From: Mycolicibacillus koreensis
GTDB lineage: Bacteria; Actinomycetota; Actinomycetes; Mycobacteriales; Mycobacteriaceae
Length of the DNA: 48,281 nucleotides
NCBI RefSeq assembly: GCF_002104795.1
Contig: NZ_NCXO01000033.1
Coordinates: 1-48,281, forward strand
Direction of reading: 5' to 3'
Position 1 is the first letter of the stretch. The number at the start of each line of letters is the position of its first letter. Both the position numbers and the translations under genes were made by a program. The notes below the pieces were generated by a model. It searched no databases. It saw only the letters and a list, made by a program, of their open reading frames with translations, and was not told the origin of the DNA. Shown one piece after another: positions 8,268-17,951 of this stretch.

Positions 8268-9305
8268 ATGCGCGCCGACAAGACGATGGTCAAGGTCACG
8301 GTGTTCACCGTGGTCATGCTGCTGGTCGCCGCGGCGCTGGTGGTGATCTTCGGGGAGTTCCGGTTCGCCGCGGGCAATACCTACCACGCCACCTTCACCA
8401 CCGCCTCCCGGCTCCAGTCGGGCCAGGACGTGCGCATCGCCGGTGTCCCGGTGGGCAGCGTGAAAAAGGTTGCTTTGCAACCGGATAACACCGTCGACGT
8501 CACCTTCGACGTCAACAAGCGTTATCAGCTCTACACCTCCACGCAGGCACTGGTCCGCTACGAGAACCTGGTCGGCGACCGGTATCTGGAGATCACCTCC
8601 GGGCCCGGGGAGCTGGACAAGTTGGCACCGGGTGCCACACTGCCGGTGGACAACACCCGGCCGGCGCTGGACCTCGACGCGCTACTCGGCGGGCTGCGGC
8701 CGGTCCTCAAGGGCCTCGACGGCAACAAGGTCAACGAGATCACCGGGGCGGTCATCGAACTGCTGCAGGGCAACGACGGCGCGCTGTCGCAGATGCTGGC
8801 CTCCACCAGCGCGTTCAGCCAGTCCCTGGCCGCCCGCGACGAGCTCATCGGTGACGTCATCACCAACCTCAACACGGTTTTGACCACCGTCGACGCCAAG
8901 AGCGCGGAGTTCGACGCCAGCGTCGACCAGTTGCAGCAGCTGATCACCAGCCTCGCCGAGGGGCGCGACCCGATCGCCGGGGCGATCGGCCCGCTGGCCA
9001 CCGCGGAGACCGAGCTGACCGACATGCTGGTCAAGGGCCGCCGCCCGGTGCAGGGTGTGCTGGAGAACGTGCGGCCGCTGGCGACCACCCTCGACGACCG
9101 CAAGGGCGACCTCAACGACGTGCTCGAGCCGCTCGCCGAGAACTACATGCGGCTCAACGCGCTCGGCGCCTACGGGTCGTTCTTCAACATCTACTACTGC
9201 TCGGTGCGGCTGAAGTTCAACGGTCCGGCCGCCAGTGACATCCTGATCCCGTTCGGCGGTCCTGCCGACCCGTCCAAGGGGAGGTGCGCTCCTGTCAAGG
9301 ATTGA
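8268..9305 (+). CDS. mce4B: Mce4B, MCE-family cholesterol uptake protein
   Basis: A 345-residue MCE protein. The N-terminal anchor (about 10-29) is followed by an MCE domain containing RIAGVPVGSVKKV and RYENLVGDRYLEI. The rest is predicted largely helical, as expected for the tube-forming segment of Mce complexes. It is the second mce gene in the cassette, abutting mce4A and 13 nt before mce4C. Confidence 0.95.
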   Translation: MRADKTMVKVTVFTVVMLLVAAALVVIFGEFRFAAGNTYHATFTTASRLQSGQDVRIAGVPVGSVKKVALQPDNTVDVTFDVNKRYQLYTSTQALVRYENLVGDRYLEITSGPGELDKLAPGATLPVDNTRPALDLDALLGGLRPVLKGLDGNKVNEITGAVIELLQGNDGALSQMLASTSAFSQSLAARDELIGDVITNLNTVLTTVDAKSAEFDASVDQLQQLITSLAEGRDPIAGAIGPLATAETELTDMLVKGRRPVQGVLENVRPLATTLDDRKGDLNDVLEPLAENYMRLNALGAYGSFFNIYYCSVRLKFNGPAASDILIPFGGPADPSKGRCAPVKD

Positions 9306-9318
9306 GGGCACGACGCTC

Positions 9319-10362
9319 ATGGATCGCACCCTGCGCACCGGAATCTTCGGTGTGGTGCTGGTGGCTTCCCTGGTGCTGGTGTCGTTCAGCTACACCGCGA
9401 TCCCGTTCTGGCCACAGGGCAAGAACTACGTCGCGTACTTCACCGATGCCAGCGGCATCTCGCCGGGCAGCGACGTGCAGATCTCCGGGATCAAGGTCGG
9501 CAAGGTCGGCTCGGTGTCGCTGGCCGGCGCCAACGCCCGGGTCGATTTCACCGTCGACCGCAAGCTGCGCATCGGCGACCAGTCGCTGGCGGCGATCAAA
9601 ACCGAGACCGTGCTCGGGGAGAAGGCACTGGCGATCACCCCCGCCGGCGCCGGCTCGGTGACCACCATCCCGGTGGGCCGCACCTCCACCCCGTACACGC
9701 TGAACACCGCCCTGCAGGATCTCGGCGCCAACACCAAGGCCCTGGACAAAAAGCAGCTGGAGCAGGCGCTCGGTGTGCTCACCGACGCGCTGGCGCAGGC
9801 CACCCCGCATCTGCGGGGCGCCCTCGACGGCATCGCCGGGCTCTCCCGCAGCCTCAACAAACGCGACGGTGCGCTCGCCGAGCTGTTGAGCCACGCCAAG
9901 TCGGTGACCTCGGCGCTGTCCGAGCGCGCCGACCAGGTCACCGCGCTGGTCAACGACGGCAACCAGCTGTTCGCCGCGCTCGATCGGCGTCGTCAGGCGC
10001 TGGCCGCGCTGATCGCCGGCATCGACGACGTCTCCACCCAACTCTCGGGCCTGGTCGCCGACAACCAGAGCGAGTTCGGCCCGGCGCTGAGCAAACTCAA
10101 CCTGGTGCTCGACAACATGCTCGAGCGCAAGGAGCACATCAGTGAGGCGCTGCGGCGGCTGCCCGGCTACGCCACCGCGCTCGGCGAGGTGGTCGGCTCC
10201 GGTCCGGGTTTCCAGATCAACCTCTACGGCATGCCCCCGGCCACCATCGCCGAGGTGCTGCTCGACGCCTACTTCCAGCCCGGCAAGCTGCCCGACAGTC
10301 TGTCGGACTACCTGCGCGGCATGATCTCTGAACGCATCGTGGTGAGGCCGAGGTCGCCATGA
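9319..10362 (+). CDS. mce4C: Mce4C, MCE-family cholesterol uptake protein
   Basis: A 347-residue MCE protein, ATG at 9319. N-terminal membrane segment (about 7-24), then the MCE domain with QISGIKVGKVGSVSL and ETVLGEKALAI, then a long helical region. The order within the cassette and the ATGA overlap with mce4D (10359-10362) support identity and translational coupling. Confidence 0.94.
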   Translation: MDRTLRTGIFGVVLVASLVLVSFSYTAIPFWPQGKNYVAYFTDASGISPGSDVQISGIKVGKVGSVSLAGANARVDFTVDRKLRIGDQSLAAIKTETVLGEKALAITPAGAGSVTTIPVGRTSTPYTLNTALQDLGANTKALDKKQLEQALGVLTDALAQATPHLRGALDGIAGLSRSLNKRDGALAELLSHAKSVTSALSERADQVTALVNDGNQLFAALDRRRQALAALIAGIDDVSTQLSGLVADNQSEFGPALSKLNLVLDNMLERKEHISEALRRLPGYATALGEVVGSGPGFQINLYGMPPATIAEVLLDAYFQPGKLPDSLSDYLRGMISERIVVRPRSP

Positions 10363-11684
10363 CGGTTATGTCTTCGCTGAGTTACCGCAACCACCTGGCG
10401 CGCCGCATCCTGGTCGGCGCGCTGGTCGCGATGCTGGTCGCCGGGATCTATGTGGTCTGGCCCAAACAGCACGGCCAGAAGGTCGTCGCCTACTTCAGTT
10501 CGGCGGTCGGGCTGTACCCGGCCGACGACGTGCGGGTGGCCGGGGTGCCGGTGGGGCGCATCGACGCGATCGAGCCGCGCGCCGACGACGTCAAGGTCAC
10601 GATGACGCTCGATCCGGGTGTCAAGGTGCCCGCTGAGGTGCAGGCGATCGTGGTGGCCCCCAACATCGTGTCCGCCCGGTTCGTGCAGTTCGTCCCCGCC
10701 TACACCGACGGGCCGACGCTGCCCGACGGCGCCGCCATCAAACTGGAAAACACCGGGGTGCCGGTGGAGTGGGACGAGGTCAAAGCCGAGTTGACCAAGC
10801 TCAGCCGTGAACTCGCCCCGCAGGTCGATGAGATGTCCGGCCCGTTGAGCGCGCTGGTCAACCAGGCCGCCGACACCTTCGACGGCAACGGCGACTCGTT
10901 CCGTGCGGCGCTGCGGGAGCTGTCGCAGTCCGCCGGGCGTCTCGGGGACTCCCGCGGCGACGTGTTCGGCACCGTGCGCAACCTGCAGATCCTGGTGGAG
11001 GCGTTGTCGGGCAGCAACGAGCAGATCGTGCAGTTCTCCAACCATGTGGCCTCGGTGTCGCAGGTGCTCGCCGACAGCGCGGTCGGTCTCGACGACACGC
11101 TGGGCACCCTCAACCAGGCGTTGGCCGATGTGCGCGGGTTCCTCAACGAGAACAATCAGGTATTGATCGACTCGGTGAACAAGGTGACCGAACTGAGCCA
11201 GATCACCTACGACCAGAGCGATGATCTCGAACAGGTGCTGCACATCACGCCCAACGGGCTGGCGAACTTCTACAACATCTACGACCCCGCCCAGGGCACC
11301 GTGACCGGGCTGCTGTCGGTGCCGAACATGGCCAACCCGGTGCAGTTCATCTGCGGCGGCACGTTCGACCCGGGCACCAGCCCCGACAACTACAAGCGGG
11401 CCGAGATCTGCCGTCAGCGGATGGGGCCGGTGCTGCGCCGGGCGTCGATGAACTTCCCGCCGCTGCTGTTCCACCCGATCAACTCGATCACCGCCTACAA
11501 GGGGCAGGTCATCTACGACACCCCGGAGACCGAGGCGAAGGCGAAGACCCCGCTGCCCTACCTGCAGTGGCAGCCCGCGCCGGGGGTGACCCCGCCGAGT
11601 GCGGAGGAGATCTCCAAGATGTTGTTGCCGGCCGAGCCCGGCACCGAATCCGAGACCGATCCCGAGAAGGGGGAGGGGCAGTGA
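10359..11684 (+). CDS. mce4D: Mce4D, MCE-family cholesterol uptake protein
   Basis: A 441-residue MCE protein that starts inside the mce4C stop (ATGA). N-terminal hydrophobic anchor (about 17-34) and MCE domain with RVAGVPVGRIDAIEP. The C-terminal half contains a cysteine-bearing segment (VQFICGGTFDPG and RAEICRQRMG), a feature of actinobacterial Mce4D-type proteins that could form a disulphide outside the membrane. The C-terminal tail is acidic. It overlaps the mce4E start by 4 nt. Confidence 0.94.
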   Translation: MTVMSSLSYRNHLARRILVGALVAMLVAGIYVVWPKQHGQKVVAYFSSAVGLYPADDVRVAGVPVGRIDAIEPRADDVKVTMTLDPGVKVPAEVQAIVVAPNIVSARFVQFVPAYTDGPTLPDGAAIKLENTGVPVEWDEVKAELTKLSRELAPQVDEMSGPLSALVNQAADTFDGNGDSFRAALRELSQSAGRLGDSRGDVFGTVRNLQILVEALSGSNEQIVQFSNHVASVSQVLADSAVGLDDTLGTLNQALADVRGFLNENNQVLIDSVNKVTELSQITYDQSDDLEQVLHITPNGLANFYNIYDPAQGTVTGLLSVPNMANPVQFICGGTFDPGTSPDNYKRAEICRQRMGPVLRRASMNFPPLLFHPINSITAYKGQVIYDTPETEAKAKTPLPYLQWQPAPGVTPPSAEEISKMLLPAEPGTESETDPEKGEGQ

Positions 11685-12862
11685 GACCGGTGGTGGTGGG
11701 CGCGGCGCTGCGCCGGGCCGGCGGGCGCGTGCTGGCCGCGGGGCTGGCCGGGCTGCTGTTGGCCGGATGCCAGTTCGGCGGGTTGAACTCGTTGGACCTG
11801 CCCGGCACCAAGGGCCACGGCAGCGGCTCCTTCGACATCTGGCTGCAGGTTCCCGACGTCACCACGCTGCCGCAGAACTCCCCGGTGATGATCGACGACG
11901 TCACCGTCGGCAGCGTCTCGGGTGTGCGGGCCGTCCAGCGTCCCGACGGCACCTTCTACGCGCTGCTCAAACTGTCGCTGGAAGGCCATGTGGCGCTGCC
12001 GGCCAACGCCACCGCCACCGTCGCGCAGACCTCGCTGCTGGGGTCGCAGCACATCGAGCTCGCCGAACCGCGCGACGTGGCACCGATGGGCAAACTCACC
12101 AAGGGTTCGGAGATCCTGCTGGAGAAATCCCACCGCTACCCGAGCACCGAGGAGGTGCTGGCCTCGCTGGGGGTGGTGGTCAGCAACGGCAACCTTGGTG
12201 CGCTGCAAGACATCACCGACGAGATGTACACCGCGGTGGCCGGGCGCACCGACGGGCTGGGCACACTGCTGCCGCGGCTGGCGGAGCTGACCTCGTCGCT
12301 GGAGGACCAGACCGGCGACATCATCGCCGCGATGGACGGGCTCAACCGGTTCGCCGGCAAACTCGCCGCCAACAAGGATGACCTGACCGCGGCGTTGGCC
12401 GCACTGCCCGGCGCGTTGGGCGTGCTCAACGACAACAGCGCCACCATGGTCGACGCGTTCGCCGCGCTCGGCCGGGTCGGGGAGGTCGCCGCCCGGGTGC
12501 TCAGCGAGACCAAAGAGGACTTCGTCGCCGACATGATCGACTTCTACCCGGTCATCAAGGCGCTGGCCGAGAACGGCGACCACCTGGTGTCGGCGCTGCC
12601 GATCGTCGCGACGTTCCCGTTCACCGGCAAATACATCAAGAACGCGGTGCGCGGGGACTACCTCAACGTGTTCGTCACCTTCGACATGACCCTTCGGCGG
12701 TTCGGTGAGACGATGTTCACCACCTCCGGCATCGACCCGAACATGGCGCACATGGCCGAGATCCTCAACCCGCCGGACTATCTGGTCGGCGCGATGGCCA
12801 ACCTGTCCGGGCAGGCCGCCAACCCGTTCGACGTGCCACCGAAGAACGGGGGTGGGGGCTGA
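11681..12862 (+). CDS. mce4E: Mce4E lipoprotein (LprN)
   Basis: Lipid-anchored MCE protein of 393 residues. The open frame extends upstream, but the start is placed at the GTG at 11681 in a GTGA overlap with the mce4D stop. This yields a classic lipoprotein signal: two arginines, a hydrophobic stretch and the lipobox LAGC with Cys30 as acylation site. The MCE domain includes MIDDVTVGSVSGVRA. The E-type protein is the lipoprotein member of each mce cassette (LprN in M. tuberculosis mce4). The stop overlaps the mce4F ATG by 1 nt. Confidence 0.95.
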   Translation: MRPVVVGAALRRAGGRVLAAGLAGLLLAGCQFGGLNSLDLPGTKGHGSGSFDIWLQVPDVTTLPQNSPVMIDDVTVGSVSGVRAVQRPDGTFYALLKLSLEGHVALPANATATVAQTSLLGSQHIELAEPRDVAPMGKLTKGSEILLEKSHRYPSTEEVLASLGVVVSNGNLGALQDITDEMYTAVAGRTDGLGTLLPRLAELTSSLEDQTGDIIAAMDGLNRFAGKLAANKDDLTAALAALPGALGVLNDNSATMVDAFAALGRVGEVAARVLSETKEDFVADMIDFYPVIKALAENGDHLVSALPIVATFPFTGKYIKNAVRGDYLNVFVTFDMTLRRFGETMFTTSGIDPNMAHMAEILNPPDYLVGAMANLSGQAANPFDVPPKNGGGG

Positions 12863-14541
12863 TGCTCGACCGCCTCACTCGCATCCAGTTGGCCATCTTC
12901 TCGGTGGTCACGGTTCTGGCCGTCGGTGCGATCTCGATCTTCTACCTGCAGGTGCCCTCGGCGCTGGGGATCGGCACCTACAAGGTGACCGCCGATTTCG
13001 TCGCCGCCGGCGGCCTGTACGAGAACGCCAACGTCACCTACCGCGGGGTCACCGTGGGCCGGGTGGAGTCGGTGCGCCTCAACGACGACGGCGTGGACGC
13101 CCGGATGCGGCTCAACGCCGGGATGGCGATCCCGGACAACGTCACCGCCACCGTCAAGAGTGTCTCGGCGATCGGGGAGCAGTACGTCGATCTGGTGCCG
13201 CCGGACAACAGCGCCACCGACAAATTGCGTGACGGCGCCCGCATCGGCCAGGACCGCACCCACATCGGCCAGGACATCGCCGGGCTGCTCGAGGAGGCCG
13301 ACGCGTTGGTCTCCAGCCTGTCGGACACCCGGCTGCGGGATCTGCTCGCCGAGACGTTCAAGGCGTTCAACGGCTCCGGGCCGGAGCTGGCCCGGATGAT
13401 CGAGGCGTCCCGGCTGGTCATCGACGAGGCCAACGCCAACGCCGACCAGACGTTCGCGCTGATCGACCAGGCCGGCCCGCTGCTGGACGCCCAGATCCGC
13501 AGCGGTGACGACATCAAGGCGATGGCCGACGGGCTGGCGCGGTTCACCACCGAGATGCGCGGCGCCGACCCGCAGTTCCGTCAGACCCTGGCCGCCGCAC
13601 CCGGCGCCGCGGATGCGGCCAACACCGCGTTCTCCGGCATCCGGCCGTCGTTCCCGGCGCTGGCGGCGAACATCGCCAACCTGGGCCGGGTCGGGGTGAT
13701 CTACCACAAGTCGATCGAGCAGGCGCTAGTGATCTTCCCCGCCCTGGTCGCGGCGCTGATCACGGTGGCCGGGGGCGTGCCGCCGGATGAGGGCGGCAAG
13801 CTGGACTTCAAGGTCGACCTGGGCGATCCCCCGCCGTGCATGGTCGGGTTCGTGCCGTTCACCGAGATCCGGTCCCCGGCCGATGAGACGCTGCGGGAAC
13901 TGCCCGACGACCTGTACTGCAAGACCGCCCAGAACGACCCGGCGGTGGTGCGCGGCGCGCGCAACTACCCGTGCATGGAGGTCCCGGGCAAACGGGCGCC
14001 GACCGTGCAGCTCTGCCGCGACCCGGAGGGCTTCAAACCGATCGGCTCCAACCCGTGGCGCGGCCCGCCGATCCCCTACGGCAGCGTCCCGGTGACCGAC
14101 CCGCGGATGACCAACCCGATGAACAAGTTCCCCTACATCCCGCCGGAGGCCGACTACGACCCGGGCCCGCCGGTGGTGAACCTGCCGCCCGGGGTTCCGC
14201 CCGGGCCCGGGCCCGCCCCCAACCCGCCGTTCCCGCTGCCGGTACCGCCCAACGAGGTGGGTCCGCAGCCGGCGCCGTGGCCGTACTACGCGCCGCCGGA
14301 GGAGAACATGCCCACCTCCCCGGGCGGCAACGACGGGCTGCCGCCGTACAACCGGCCCCCGCCCGGGCCGCCGCCCGGGCCGGATCCGCAGGCCGCCGGC
14401 CCGGCCTACGGCACCTATGACGAGAGCACCGGGGAGTTCGTGGACCAGGACGGTACCCGTAGCGTGTTCGCCGCCGGGGCACGTGACGGGCTGCCGGCGG
14501 AGAACTGGGTCGATTTGATGCTCGACCCGCGACCCGCATAA
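12862..14541 (+). CDS. mce4F: Mce4F, MCE-family protein with proline-rich tail
   Basis: A 559-residue MCE protein. N-terminal anchor (about 9-28), MCE domain with TYRGVTVGRVESVRL, helical middle, then a long C-terminal extension. Residues about 419-515 are strongly proline-rich, with runs such as PPGPGPAPNPPFPLPVPP, as is usual in Mce4F proteins. The tail may interact with the cell wall or outer membrane; that is inference. The stop TAA overlaps the mam4A ATG by 1 nt. Confidence 0.95.
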   Translation: MLDRLTRIQLAIFSVVTVLAVGAISIFYLQVPSALGIGTYKVTADFVAAGGLYENANVTYRGVTVGRVESVRLNDDGVDARMRLNAGMAIPDNVTATVKSVSAIGEQYVDLVPPDNSATDKLRDGARIGQDRTHIGQDIAGLLEEADALVSSLSDTRLRDLLAETFKAFNGSGPELARMIEASRLVIDEANANADQTFALIDQAGPLLDAQIRSGDDIKAMADGLARFTTEMRGADPQFRQTLAAAPGAADAANTAFSGIRPSFPALAANIANLGRVGVIYHKSIEQALVIFPALVAALITVAGGVPPDEGGKLDFKVDLGDPPPCMVGFVPFTEIRSPADETLRELPDDLYCKTAQNDPAVVRGARNYPCMEVPGKRAPTVQLCRDPEGFKPIGSNPWRGPPIPYGSVPVTDPRMTNPMNKFPYIPPEADYDPGPPVVNLPPGVPPGPGPAPNPPFPLPVPPNEVGPQPAPWPYYAPPEENMPTSPGGNDGLPPYNRPPPGPPPGPDPQAAGPAYGTYDESTGEFVDQDGTRSVFAAGARDGLPAENWVDLMLDPRPA

Positions 14542-15215
14542 TGGCCGACGTGGTGAACGAGGAGACGACGCGGATCCGCCGCCGGGCCTCCCGGCAGGCC
14601 GGCCCGGCCGGTGAACCCGCGACCGCGCGGGTGCCGCTGCCGGCCACGGCGGCCCCGGCACGCCCCCCGACGCTGCGCCGGCCCGGCCGCCGCCGCGCCC
14701 CCGAGGCGCTGCTGGCGGCGGCCGCCGGCGTCACCGCGCTGGTGATGACCGTCGCGCTGGCGGCCGCGGTGGCGGTGCTCGCGGCCCGTCAGCACACCGC
14801 CCACGCCGAGCAGCAGCGGGCGCAGCGGTTCGTCGACACCGCCAGCCAGACCGTGGTCAACATGTTCACGTTCCGCCAGGACGCGTTGCAGGAAAGCATC
14901 GACTTGTGGATCAACGACCTCGCCGGTCCGCTGCGCGACAAGTTCTCCCAGCCGGGCGCCGTCGACGCGCTGACGAAGTTCCTGCACTACACCAACAACG
15001 ACTCCGAGGCGACGATCAACTCCGCGGCGCTGGAGGACATCGACGAGGAGACCAACCGGGCGTCGGTGCTCATCGCGGCCCGGGTCACCCCCACCAACAT
15101 CGACGACGGGGTCAACCAGCCGTCCCAGCCGTACCGGCTGCGGGTGGTGGTGCAGGAGGACAGCAGCGGGACCATGCGCGCCTACGACCTGCTCTGGCCC
15201 GGCGGGGGCAACTGA
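14541..15215 (+). CDS. mam4A: Mce-associated membrane protein Mam4A
   Basis: A 224-residue Mce-associated protein (Rv3493c-type). A basic, Pro/Ala/Arg-rich N-terminal cytoplasmic segment of about 50 residues precedes a single transmembrane helix (about 55-80). The C-terminal domain lies outside the membrane and has the NTF2-like character described for Mam proteins. Mam proteins are reported to stabilise Mce transporters. It overlaps mce4F and mam4B by 1 nt each, so it belongs to the same transcript. Confidence 0.9.
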   Translation: MADVVNEETTRIRRRASRQAGPAGEPATARVPLPATAAPARPPTLRRPGRRRAPEALLAAAAGVTALVMTVALAAAVAVLAARQHTAHAEQQRAQRFVDTASQTVVNMFTFRQDALQESIDLWINDLAGPLRDKFSQPGAVDALTKFLHYTNNDSEATINSAALEDIDEETNRASVLIAARVTPTNIDDGVNQPSQPYRLRVVVQEDSSGTMRAYDLLWPGGGN

Positions 15216-15709
15216 TGACGGTGTGGGCGCGGCGGGCGTCGGTGGCGCTGATCGGGGTGCTCGCCTGCGCGGTGGTCGCACTCGGCGCCGTCGGCGGCGG
15301 GCTGTACTGGGATCGGGTGCAGTCCCGCGCCGAGCAGTCCGCCCGCGCCGAGCTGCCGGCGTTGGCGGCCGAGACCATTCCCCGGATCTTCGGCTTCGAC
15401 TACCAGACCGTGGAAACCACCATGACCGACGTCTACCCGATGCTCACCCCGCGCTACCGGCCCGATTTCGAGCAGCAGGTGACCACCGTGGTGATCCCGC
15501 AGGCCCGGGAACGCAAGCTGGTCAGCCAGATCTCGGTGATCGGTCAGGGGATGGTCGACGCCGGCCGCACCTCGGCGAGCGTGCTGGTGTTCCTCAACCG
15601 CACCGTCACCGACCCGAGCGGGGAACCGTTCGTCGAGCCGGCCCGGGTGCGGGTCGACTACCGCAAGATCGACGGCAAATGGCTCGTCGACATGATCAAG
15701 CCGGTCTGA
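15215..15709 (+). CDS. mam4B: Mce-associated membrane protein Mam4B
   Basis: A 164-residue Rv3492c-type protein. Start set at the ATG at 15215 inside the mam4A TGATGA junction; the longer open frame upstream lies within mam4A. One N-terminal transmembrane helix (about 9-29) is followed by an extracytoplasmic domain ending in DYRKIDGKWLVDMIKPV, a typical Mam C-terminus. It is the last gene of the mce4 operon. Its stop codon lies in one arm of a hairpin shared with the convergent gene. Confidence 0.9.
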   Translation: MTVWARRASVALIGVLACAVVALGAVGGGLYWDRVQSRAEQSARAELPALAAETIPRIFGFDYQTVETTMTDVYPMLTPRYRPDFEQQVTTVVIPQARERKLVSQISVIGQGMVDAGRTSASVLVFLNRTVTDPSGEPFVEPARVRVDYRKIDGKWLVDMIKPV

Positions 15710-15723
15710 GCGGCACCGCTCAG
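15706..15723. terminator. Compact bidirectional hairpin between mam4B and the Rv3491-like gene
   Basis: CTGAGCGG and CCGCTCAG form a perfect inverted repeat with only two bases between; as RNA, a 7-bp stem with a GCAC loop is likely. The mam4B stop (15707-15709) is in the left arm and the stop of the convergent gene (15720-15722) is in the right arm. There is no T-run, so it would act as a T-less bidirectional terminator, if at all. Confidence 0.5.
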
Positions 15724-16232
15724 AACGGGCACCACCACGGGTCGTCGCACCACAGCGGGTGCTCGTTGTTGGGGATCGGGGTCGGCTCGACGTAGGTCAA
15801 CGTGAACGGTTTGCTGACCTTCGCCGCCGGCAGCCCACAGACCGGCGCGTGGGTGGTGGTGTGGGTGCCGGCGAGGGTGTTGCTGTCGAAGGTGTAGGTC
15901 TCCATCGTGTAATCGTGGCTGCCGTCGTCGCACTTGACCCCGTCGGGCACCGGGATGGTGGCCGCCCACTGGCCGCTGGTCAGCCGGAACTCGCCGGCCT
16001 TCTCGATCGAGGTGTGCGGCACCGTGGTGGAGATGTGCAGGGTGCAGCCCAGCGGCACACAGGTCGAATAGATCACCCACATCTCCAGCGGGGCGTCCGG
16101 TTCGTGGTAGTCGTACACCCCGGTGATCGTCGGCATCGGCGGTGGCGGCGGGGGATCGGCGACGGCCGCCGGCAGGCCCGCCGCACCGGCGAACGCGACC
16201 GCGGCGGCGGTCAGGCCACTGGCAAATCTCAT
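15720..16232 (-). CDS. Secreted Rv3491-like protein
   Basis: A 170-residue protein with a clear signal peptide: start ATG at 16232 (GGGGA upstream), basic residue at 2, hydrophobic stretch to about residue 25, and probable cleavage after AVA before a proline run. The mature part has several cysteines (CVPLGC, VKCDD, VCGLP, and a C-terminal WCDDPWWCPF), suggesting disulphides outside the cell. It lies just after otsA, as Rv3491 does in M. tuberculosis. Function is unknown. The frame is open far upstream through otsA, but that part is only a shadow. Confidence 0.8.
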   Translation of the reverse strand: MRFASGLTAAAVAFAGAAGLPAAVADPPPPPPMPTITGVYDYHEPDAPLEMWVIYSTCVPLGCTLHISTTVPHTSIEKAGEFRLTSGQWAATIPVPDGVKCDDGSHDYTMETYTFDSNTLAGTHTTTHAPVCGLPAAKVSKPFTLTYVEPTPIPNNEHPLWCDDPWWCPF

Positions 16233-16243
16233 GGTGTCCCCAT

Positions 16244-17725
16244 CTAAGCAGAGTCGCCCGGACCGCTCGCCGGATTGGTCGGCGCCGCCGTGCTCGCCAA
16301 CGCATCCAGAAACGAGCGGGCCCAGCGGTCCACGTCGTGGGTGAGCACCTGGCGTCGCAGCGCCCGCATGCGCCGCCGGCCGTCCTCGGGGGTCTGGGTG
16401 ATCGCCGTCTCGATGACGTTTTTGACCCCGTCGAGGTCGTGCGGGTTGACCAGGTAGGCCTGGCGCAGTTCGTCGGCGGCGCCGGTGAACTCGCTGAGCA
16501 CCAGCGCCCCACCCAGGTCGCTGCGGCAGGCCACGTACTCCTTGGCGACCAGGTTCATGCCGTCGCGCAGCGGGGTGACCAGCATGACGTCGGCGGCGAC
16601 GAAGAACGCGATCAGCTCGTCGCGCGGGATCGGCCGGTGCAGGTAGTGCACCACCGGATGCCCGACCCGGCTGTACTCGCCGTTGATGTGGCCGACCTGG
16701 CGCTCGATGTCGTCGCGCAGCGCCCGGTAGGACTCGACCCGCTCCCGGCTGGGGGTGGCCAACTGCACGAACACGGTGTCCTCGCCGTGGGCGCGGCCCT
16801 CGGCGAGCAGTTCGGTAAACGCCTTGAGGCGCACGTCGATGCCCTTGGTGTAGTCCAGCCGGTCCACCCCGAGCAGGATCGTGCGCGGATTGCCCAGCTC
16901 GGCGCGGATCTCCCGGGCCCGTCGGCGGATGTCGCGGTTGCGGGCCCGCCGGTCCAAGGCGGCGGAGTCGATCGAGATCGGGAAGGCCCCCACCCGCACC
17001 ACCCGGTCGTCGTAGGCGGCCTCGCCGAACCGGGAGCGCACCCCCACCGACGCGCGGGAGGTGGCCGCCCCGGCCAGCCGGCGCGCCAGGATCAGGAAGT
17101 TCTGCGCGCCGCCGGTGAGGTGGAAACCGACCAGGTCGGCGCCGAGCAGGCCCTCGGTGATCTCGGTGCGCCACGGCATCTGCATGAACAGCTCCACCGG
17201 CGGGAACGGGATGTGCAGAAAGAACCCGATCGTCAGATCGGGGCGCAGCTCCCGCAGCATCCGCGGCACCAGTTGCAGCTGATAGTCCTGCACCCAGACG
17301 GTGGCGCCGTCGGCGGCCGCCGCCGAGGTGGCCTCGGCGAACCGGCGGTTGACCTCCACGTAGCGGTCCCACCAGCCGCGGTGGTAGATCGGTTTGACGA
17401 TCACGTCGTGATACAGCGGCCACAGGGTGGCGTTGGAGAACCCCTCGTAGTACTGCGCGACGTCGTCGTCGCTGAGCGTGACCGGGTGCAGCACCAGGTC
17501 GCCGTCGATGATCGGCTCCCGCTCGGCCGGTGAGAGGTCGGCCACGCCCGGCCAGCCCACCCAGGCGCCGCGCCGGCGGCGCAGCAGCGGTTCCAGCGCG
17601 GTCACCAGACCGCCGGGGCTGCGTTGCCAGGTGGTGGTGCCGTCGGGGTGACGTTCCAGGTCGATCGGCAGACGGTTGGCGACCACCACGAAGTCCGACG
17701 TGCCGGTCGGGACCCGTTCGGTCAC
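16244..17725 (-). CDS. otsA: Trehalose-6-phosphate synthase OtsA
   Basis: GT20-family alpha,alpha-trehalose-phosphate synthase of 493 residues, GTG start. It makes trehalose 6-phosphate from a nucleotide-glucose donor and glucose 6-phosphate. Visible motifs: ANRLPIDL and [11 protein letters not shown] near the N-terminus, [40 protein letters not shown] (arginine and lysine that hold donor phosphates) and [12 protein letters not shown]. The start codon directly abuts the stop of the upstream 54-residue gene, so the two are probably translationally coupled. Trehalose feeds mycolate-carrier glycolipids and stress protection in mycobacteria. Confidence 0.95.
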   Translation of the reverse strand: MTERVPTGTSDFVVVANRLPIDLERHPDGTTTWQRSPGGLVTALEPLLRRRRGAWVGWPGVADLSPAEREPIIDGDLVLHPVTLSDDDVAQYYEGFSNATLWPLYHDVIVKPIYHRGWWDRYVEVNRRFAEATSAAAADGATVWVQDYQLQLVPRMLRELRPDLTIGFFLHIPFPPVELFMQMPWRTEITEGLLGADLVGFHLTGGAQNFLILARRLAGAATSRASVGVRSRFGEAAYDDRVVRVGAFPISIDSAALDRRARNRDIRRRAREIRAELGNPRTILLGVDRLDYTKGIDVRLKAFTELLAEGRAHGEDTVFVQLATPSRERVESYRALRDDIERQVGHINGEYSRVGHPVVHYLHRPIPRDELIAFFVAADVMLVTPLRDGMNLVAKEYVACRSDLGGALVLSEFTGAADELRQAYLVNPHDLDGVKNVIETAITQTPEDGRRRMRALRRQVLTHDVDRWARSFLDALASTAAPTNPASGPGDSA

Positions 17726-17890
17726 TCAGGCCTCGATCTTGGCCGGCCCGATACCCAGCATCGACAGGAACACCCGGCACTCGTCGGCGTCGGTGGCGTA
17801 GGCGGCCACCACCCGCCGGGCCTGACGCTCGGTGGTGTCGGCCAGGGGTTCCACCTCGCCGAGTTCGGAGGAGTCTGATTTAGCAGCCAT
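17726..17890 (-). CDS. Conserved small protein upstream of otsA (Rv3489-like)
   Basis: A 54-residue open frame, ATG at 17890, ending in TGA immediately before the otsA GTG. The product starts MAAKSDSSELGEVEP and continues with a helical segment containing RQARRVVAAYATDADECRV and FLSMLGIGPAK. It is acidic at the front with no membrane segment. Position, size and abutment to otsA match the small Rv3489 gene of M. tuberculosis. Function unknown; a regulatory or accessory role for OtsA is only a guess from coupling. Confidence 0.7.
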   Translation of the reverse strand: MAAKSDSSELGEVEPLADTTERQARRVVAAYATDADECRVFLSMLGIGPAKIEA

Positions 17891-17938
17891 GGGCCAACTC
17901 TAGGCGAAATGCCCTGCTGGTGGCAGCCCGGTGACCGG

Positions 17939-17944
17939 TATCGT
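17939..17944 (+). promoter_or_regulatory. Leaderless -10 element before the crotonase gene
   Basis: TATCGT fits the mycobacterial TANNNT -10 pattern and ends 7 nt before the ATG at 17952. This spacing puts the transcription start at the start codon, as in leaderless mRNAs, and favours that ATG over the GTG at 17931, which would lie upstream of the transcript. Confidence 0.5.
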
Positions 17945-17951
17945 GCCGGGG

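Noticed and set aside
16142..17533. A 463-codon plus-strand open frame opposite otsA
   Set aside because: It lies over a clear OtsA with all motifs, and its own translation is rich in His/Arg/Gly/Asp with no family signature.
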